This document shows, one piece after another, positions 61,009 through 64,000 of a stretch of 64,000 bases of DNA (position 1 is the first letter of the stretch; each line of letters opens with the position of its first letter). The notes beneath the pieces were generated by a model, which was not told the DNA's origin, searched no databases, and saw only the letters and a list, made by a program, of their open reading frames with translations. The stretch covers positions 10,895 through 74,894 of the forward strand of contig JARLGP010000010.1 in assembly GCA_031292735.1 (NCBI GenBank), read 5' to 3'. The translations under genes were made by a program, and so were the position numbers. This DNA comes from Holophaga sp. GTDB lineage: Bacteria; Acidobacteriota; Holophagae; Holophagales; Holophagaceae.

Positions 61009-61958
61009 AACAACCCGTCGAATTCCACCCGGTTCCGTCCAAGTCCCTTGGCCCGGTAGAGCGCCGCGTCGGCGCGGGCCAGCAGCGCGCCGCCGTCCAC
61101 ATCCCGGTTGCCGAACTCCACCACGCCGAAGCAGCAGGTGATCCGCAGATCGTCCTCGTCGGGCATCGGCATGTTCTCGGCGGCCAGCCCCGCGCGCAGG
61201 CCTTCGGCCACGGTGAGGGCCTCCCCGCCCGAGGTTTCCGGCAGCACCACCAGGAACTCCTCGCCGCCGATGCGTCCCACCTGGTCGCTGGCGCGCAGCC
61301 GCCGGCAGACCACGGTGCCGAACAGGCGCAGCACCTGGTCGCCCGCGGCGTGGCCGAAGCGGTCGTTCACTTCCTTGAAATGGTCCAGGTCGCACAGGAT
61401 CAGGGCCAGCGGGCGCTTGTAGCGCCGCGCCAGGTCGGTGTGCTTCTCCAGGAAGCCCAGCACCGAGGAGCGGTTGCTCAGCTGGGTGAGCGGATCCACG
61501 GTGGCCTGGGCCAGCACCGCCCGGTGGTAGTTCTTCTCCAGCTCGTCCATGTGCTTGAGCTTGAAGGCGTGGCAGCCCATCCGGATCACGTCCCCGTGGC
61601 GCAGGGTCACCGGGCCGTTGCGCGGGTGCACCTGGCAGCCGTTGACGAAGGTGCCGTTGGTGGAGCCCAGGTCGGACAGCAGCACGATGGGGGCGAGCCC
61701 CTTCTGGCTCACCAGTTCCATCCGGGCGTGGTGCCGGCTCACTTCCGGCTCCGGCAGGCGGATCTGGTTCTCCGGCGCCCGCCCCAGGGAAAGCCCGGCC
61801 AGGTTCAACGGCAGCACCTCGCCGATGGGGTTGCCCATGTAGCGCACCAGCGCCCATTCCCCCGGCTTGGTGAGATCAGGCTCGTCGACCCCGAGCCCGC
61901 TGAGGGTTGGGGGCTCGGATTCCACAAAATCCTCGAAGAGGGGCGGCTGGGTCTGCAT
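61005..61958 (-). CDS. FHA-domain diguanylate cyclase (GGDEF) 1
   Basis: This 317-residue protein has an FHA domain (about 45-135) with GRAPENQIRL, SRHHARMEL and GSTNGTFVNG, which should bind phosphothreonine peptides. A GGDEF domain (about 150-317) has active site RIGGEEFLVV and metal residues in CDLDHFKEVN. ATG 61958 starts the protein as MQTQPPLFEDF. It probably makes c-di-GMP in response to phosphorylation. It overlaps the kinase gene and lies 55 bases after its tandem paralogue. Confidence 0.9.
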   Translation of the reverse strand: MQTQPPLFEDFVESEPPTLSGLGVDEPDLTKPGEWALVRYMGNPIGEVLPLNLAGLSLGRAPENQIRLPEPEVSRHHARMELVSQKGLAPIVLLSDLGSTNGTFVNGCQVHPRNGPVTLRHGDVIRMGCHAFKLKHMDELEKNYHRAVLAQATVDPLTQLSNRSSVLGFLEKHTDLARRYKRPLALILCDLDHFKEVNDRFGHAAGDQVLRLFGTVVCRRLRASDQVGRIGGEEFLVVLPETSGGEALTVAEGLRAGLAAENMPMPDEDDLRITCCFGVVEFGNRDVDGGALLARADAALYRAKGLGRNRVEFDGLL

Positions 61959-62013
61959 GTTGGGCTGGGGCCGGCTGGGTAGCCTCCCATTCAACGCTCT
62001 ATCCCGTCCAATG

Positions 62014-62997
62014 TCAATAACCTGGAGGGTCCGAGCAGACCCGGTCGCGGCCGCCGCGCTTGGCCGCGTAGAGCGCCCCGTCGGCCCGGGCCATGAGCGC
62101 GCCGCCATCCCGGTCCTCCGCCGTGCGCTGGGCCACGCCGAGGCTGCAGGTGACCCGGAGGTTCTCCGGCAGCAGGTCGAACAGCACCTCGCCGGTGGCC
62201 GCGCGCAGCCGGTTCGCCAGCAGCAGGGCCCCTTCCATGTCGGTTTCCGGCAGGACCAGCAGGAACTCCTCGCCGCCGATGCGTCCGGCCAGGTCGGTGG
62301 TGCGCAGGTTGTTCTTCACCCGCCGGCCGAACTCCTCCAGCACCAGGTCCCCCGCCCCGTGGCCCAGGGTGTCGTTGATCAGCTTGAAGTGGTCCAGGTC
62401 GCACATGATCACCCCCAGAGGCCGCTCGTGGCGCTGGCTCAGGTCGAACCGGTGCTGCAGCTCCTCCAGGGTGGAACGCCGGTTGTTGAGCCCGGTGAGC
62501 GGGTCCCGGGTGCTCTGGTCCAGCAGCACCGCGTAGAAGGCCCGCTCCAGGGGGTCCATGGCCACCAGCTTGAGCACGTGGTTGCCCAGGGCGATGCGGT
62601 CCCCGGCCACCATCGGGGTCGCGCCGGTGACCCGCTGGTCGTTCAGGAAGGTACCGTTGGTGGATCCGCAGTCCTCCAGCATCACCTCGTGGCCGGGCGC
62701 GCCGCGCAGGGTGACCCAGGCGTGGGTGCGGCTCACCTCGTCGTCGGGCAGCGGCAGGTCCACCCCGGGGGAGCGGCCGATGACGTTGACCCCCGGCACC
62801 AGGGGGAACACCCGGCCCAGGTGGGTGCCGGCGTAGACCACCAGCACGTGCTCCGCGGGCTGCGGCTCCGGCTCGTCCGGGGTCCGCTTGCGCAGGGCCG
62901 TTTCCAGCTCGGACCAGCCGGGGATGATGACGGTGGGATCCGGGGCGTCGGGATCCTCGGGCCAGGGCACGACCTGATCATCCTTGGGGTTGGTCAT
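62014..62997 (-). CDS. FHA-domain diguanylate cyclase (GGDEF) 2
   Basis: This 327-residue paralogue has an FHA domain with GRSPGVDLPL, SRTHAWVTL and GSTNGTFLND, and a GGDEF domain with RIGGEEFLLV and CDLDHFKLIND. The N-terminal tail DPDAPDPTVIIP has a Thr in an acidic setting that could be a phosphorylation site read by an FHA domain; this is inference. The start ATG 62997 shares a base with the upstream stop. Confidence 0.9.
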   Translation of the reverse strand: MTNPKDDQVVPWPEDPDAPDPTVIIPGWSELETALRKRTPDEPEPQPAEHVLVVYAGTHLGRVFPLVPGVNVIGRSPGVDLPLPDDEVSRTHAWVTLRGAPGHEVMLEDCGSTNGTFLNDQRVTGATPMVAGDRIALGNHVLKLVAMDPLERAFYAVLLDQSTRDPLTGLNNRRSTLEELQHRFDLSQRHERPLGVIMCDLDHFKLINDTLGHGAGDLVLEEFGRRVKNNLRTTDLAGRIGGEEFLLVLPETDMEGALLLANRLRAATGEVLFDLLPENLRVTCSLGVAQRTAEDRDGGALMARADGALYAAKRGGRDRVCSDPPGY

Positions 62998-63782
62998 CAA
63001 ACTTCCTCCACAAAGCTGAAGACGATCGAAGCGTCGGTCTTGCGCCGGGCCAGGACGAACAGCGCGCGCCGGGCGCCGCTGGCCTCCGGCGCGAGGGTCA
63101 TCATCAGCCGGCCCGAAGGGTCCAGGTGGAGGTCCCGGGTTCCCCGCACCGGGATGCGGTAGAGCCCGATCACGTCCAGGTTGCGGATGTTCTCCCCGGT
63201 GCTCCGCACCAGCTGGAGGGTGTAGCGCATCCAAAGCGCCTTGGTGACCTTGGCCAGATCCTCCCCTACCACCGCCACCGGCAGGCCCAGGATCACCTGG
63301 AGCCCGCGGAAGCTCCGCGGCGGCTCCAGCGCCTGCAGCCAGCGCCGGGCCGCCGGGGCCGGGAAGCCGCTCCAGCCGCTGCGCACCCGCGCGGCCATGG
63401 CCCGCACCGGCTCCTGGCGCGTGGCCACCCGCCGGGGCAGGGCCGGCACCTCCAGCCGCGTGCCATTCCCCGGCTGGAACAGAGGCAGCTCGCAGAGCTT
63501 GGCGGCGGTCTCCCAGGTGGCCCAGCCGGGCTCCCCGCCCACCACGGGGACGAAGGCCAGGGGGGCGGTGACCGGCACTCCGGCATTCAGCAGGTCGCCC
63601 TGCCGGGGGAGCACCTCGCAGGGGCTGAACGGCTGCCCCAGCGCGGCGTCCAGGGGCGGGATGGCGCCCTGGAACGGCGTGGTCCAGGTCACCGGAACCG
63701 GGTGCGAGGCAGGCGGCTGGAAGACCCGGCGGATGGTTTCCGCCAGGTCCGACATCGCCGCCCGGAGCCGCGTTCCGGCCAT
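62997..63782 (-). CDS. Uncharacterised protein, part of the kinase-FHA-GGDEF operon
   Basis: This 261-residue protein has no domain I recognise. It has a Pro-rich N-terminal region, then mixed alpha/beta character without signal peptide or membrane segment. The C-terminal 60 residues (RALFVLARRKTDASIVFSFV) end in a hydrophobic beta-like segment. ATG 63782 has CGGAG 5 bases upstream. It lies between a partly visible gene and the FHA-GGDEF genes with overlaps on both sides, so it belongs to the same operon. Confidence 0.7.
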   Translation of the reverse strand: MAGTRLRAAMSDLAETIRRVFQPPASHPVPVTWTTPFQGAIPPLDAALGQPFSPCEVLPRQGDLLNAGVPVTAPLAFVPVVGGEPGWATWETAAKLCELPLFQPGNGTRLEVPALPRRVATRQEPVRAMAARVRSGWSGFPAPAARRWLQALEPPRSFRGLQVILGLPVAVVGEDLAKVTKALWMRYTLQLVRSTGENIRNLDVIGLYRIPVRGTRDLHLDPSGRLMMTLAPEASGARRALFVLARRKTDASIVFSFVEEV

Positions 63783-63784
63783 GG

Positions 63785-64000
63785 CTACTCCGGTCTGACC
63801 AGGGTCTGGAGGGCGGCGTAGACCCGCTCCAGGGGTTCCATGGGATCCATGTGGTAGGCCACCTCCTGAAGCTTGAGCAGGGCCTGGTCCTGGGCGGCCG
63901 GATCCACCGCCGTGGCGAAGATCACCCGCAGCGGCGAGCTGCCTTCCCCGCTCTGCAGCAGCAGTTCCCGGGGCGATACCCGGAAGGTCTCCCCCACCCG
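63785..64000 (-). CDS. Uncharacterised protein, C-terminal part (5' end outside window)
   Basis: The frame remains open to the edge of the window, so this is the 3' end of a gene. The visible 72 residues include RVIFATAVDPAAQDQALLKLQ and VYAALQTLVRPE, with no recognisable domain. It lies 2 bases upstream of the 63782 gene start, in the same operon. Confidence 0.5.
   Translation of the reverse strand, partial: RVGETFRVSPRELLLQSGEGSSPLRVIFATAVDPAAQDQALLKLQEVAYHMDPMEPLERVYAALQTLVRPE

Overview
The window is 64 kb of dense, very GC-rich bacterial DNA with almost no spacers, many 4-bp ATGA/TTGA/GTGA gene overlaps and no rRNA or tRNA gene that I can see. The host is Gram-negative: it has a lauroyl-acyltransferase-like protein, heptose kinase, lipoproteins and type IV pilus motors. 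The mix of queuosine, type IV pilus, GGDEF/FHA and aryl-polyene-like genes would fit an acidobacterium of the Holophagae (Geothrix-like) type. That placement is inference from gene content, not from a database match.

Layout. 1-11.1 kb: the 3' end of a penicillin-acylase-like gene, then a sulfur amino acid block. A sigma-54 activator and metC read left. A complete LIV-type ABC importer reads right from a good -24/-12 promoter, followed by two tandem trans-sulfuration PLP enzymes. 11.1-15.4 kb: a MarR regulator with its own operator, a DUF4143-type ATPase behind a perfect 26-bp inverted repeat, dapF with an altered active site, queD, a lipoprotein and a HAD phosphatase.

15.3-29.4 kb: a lipid/polyketide cluster of aryl-polyene type. 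It has three ketosynthase-family proteins (one a chain-length-factor-like partner with Gln for Cys), two acyl carrier proteins, a ketoreductase, two hotdog dehydratases, a thioesterase, an MMPL exporter and two acyltransferases. It also has a radical SAM protein with a putative cobalamin-binding domain, a deacetylase-methyltransferase fusion and a GT2-DUF2062 protein. The usual aryl starter enzymes are not in the window. This is the best candidate for an undescribed system here.

29.5-40.8 kb: housekeeping genes (frr, TSUP permease, GH130 enzyme, folK, ATP-grasp plus lipoprotein pair, queF, queC, SpoU methyltransferase, RluA-type protein, DUF374 acyltransferase, Hsp33, RsmB). 40.8-48.4 kb: pilC, pilT and pilB, then a large unrecognised helical protein and a diguanylate cyclase. 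48.4-54.1 kb: a secreted papain-like protein, an orphan MntA-type nucleotidyltransferase with a stub of its partner, a repeat-bearing spacer, holB, tmk, and a zinc-ribbon protein with its partner. 54.1-59.6 kb: heptose kinase, a Trm112-like miniprotein, ETF-quinone oxidoreductase, a degenerate QueD paralogue, signal peptidase I, prs and a possible ligase fragment. 59.6-64 kb: a leftward operon with two unknown proteins, two tandem FHA-GGDEF proteins and a Ser/Thr kinase. This looks like a phosphothreonine-to-c-di-GMP signalling unit and may bear on the nearby pilus genes.
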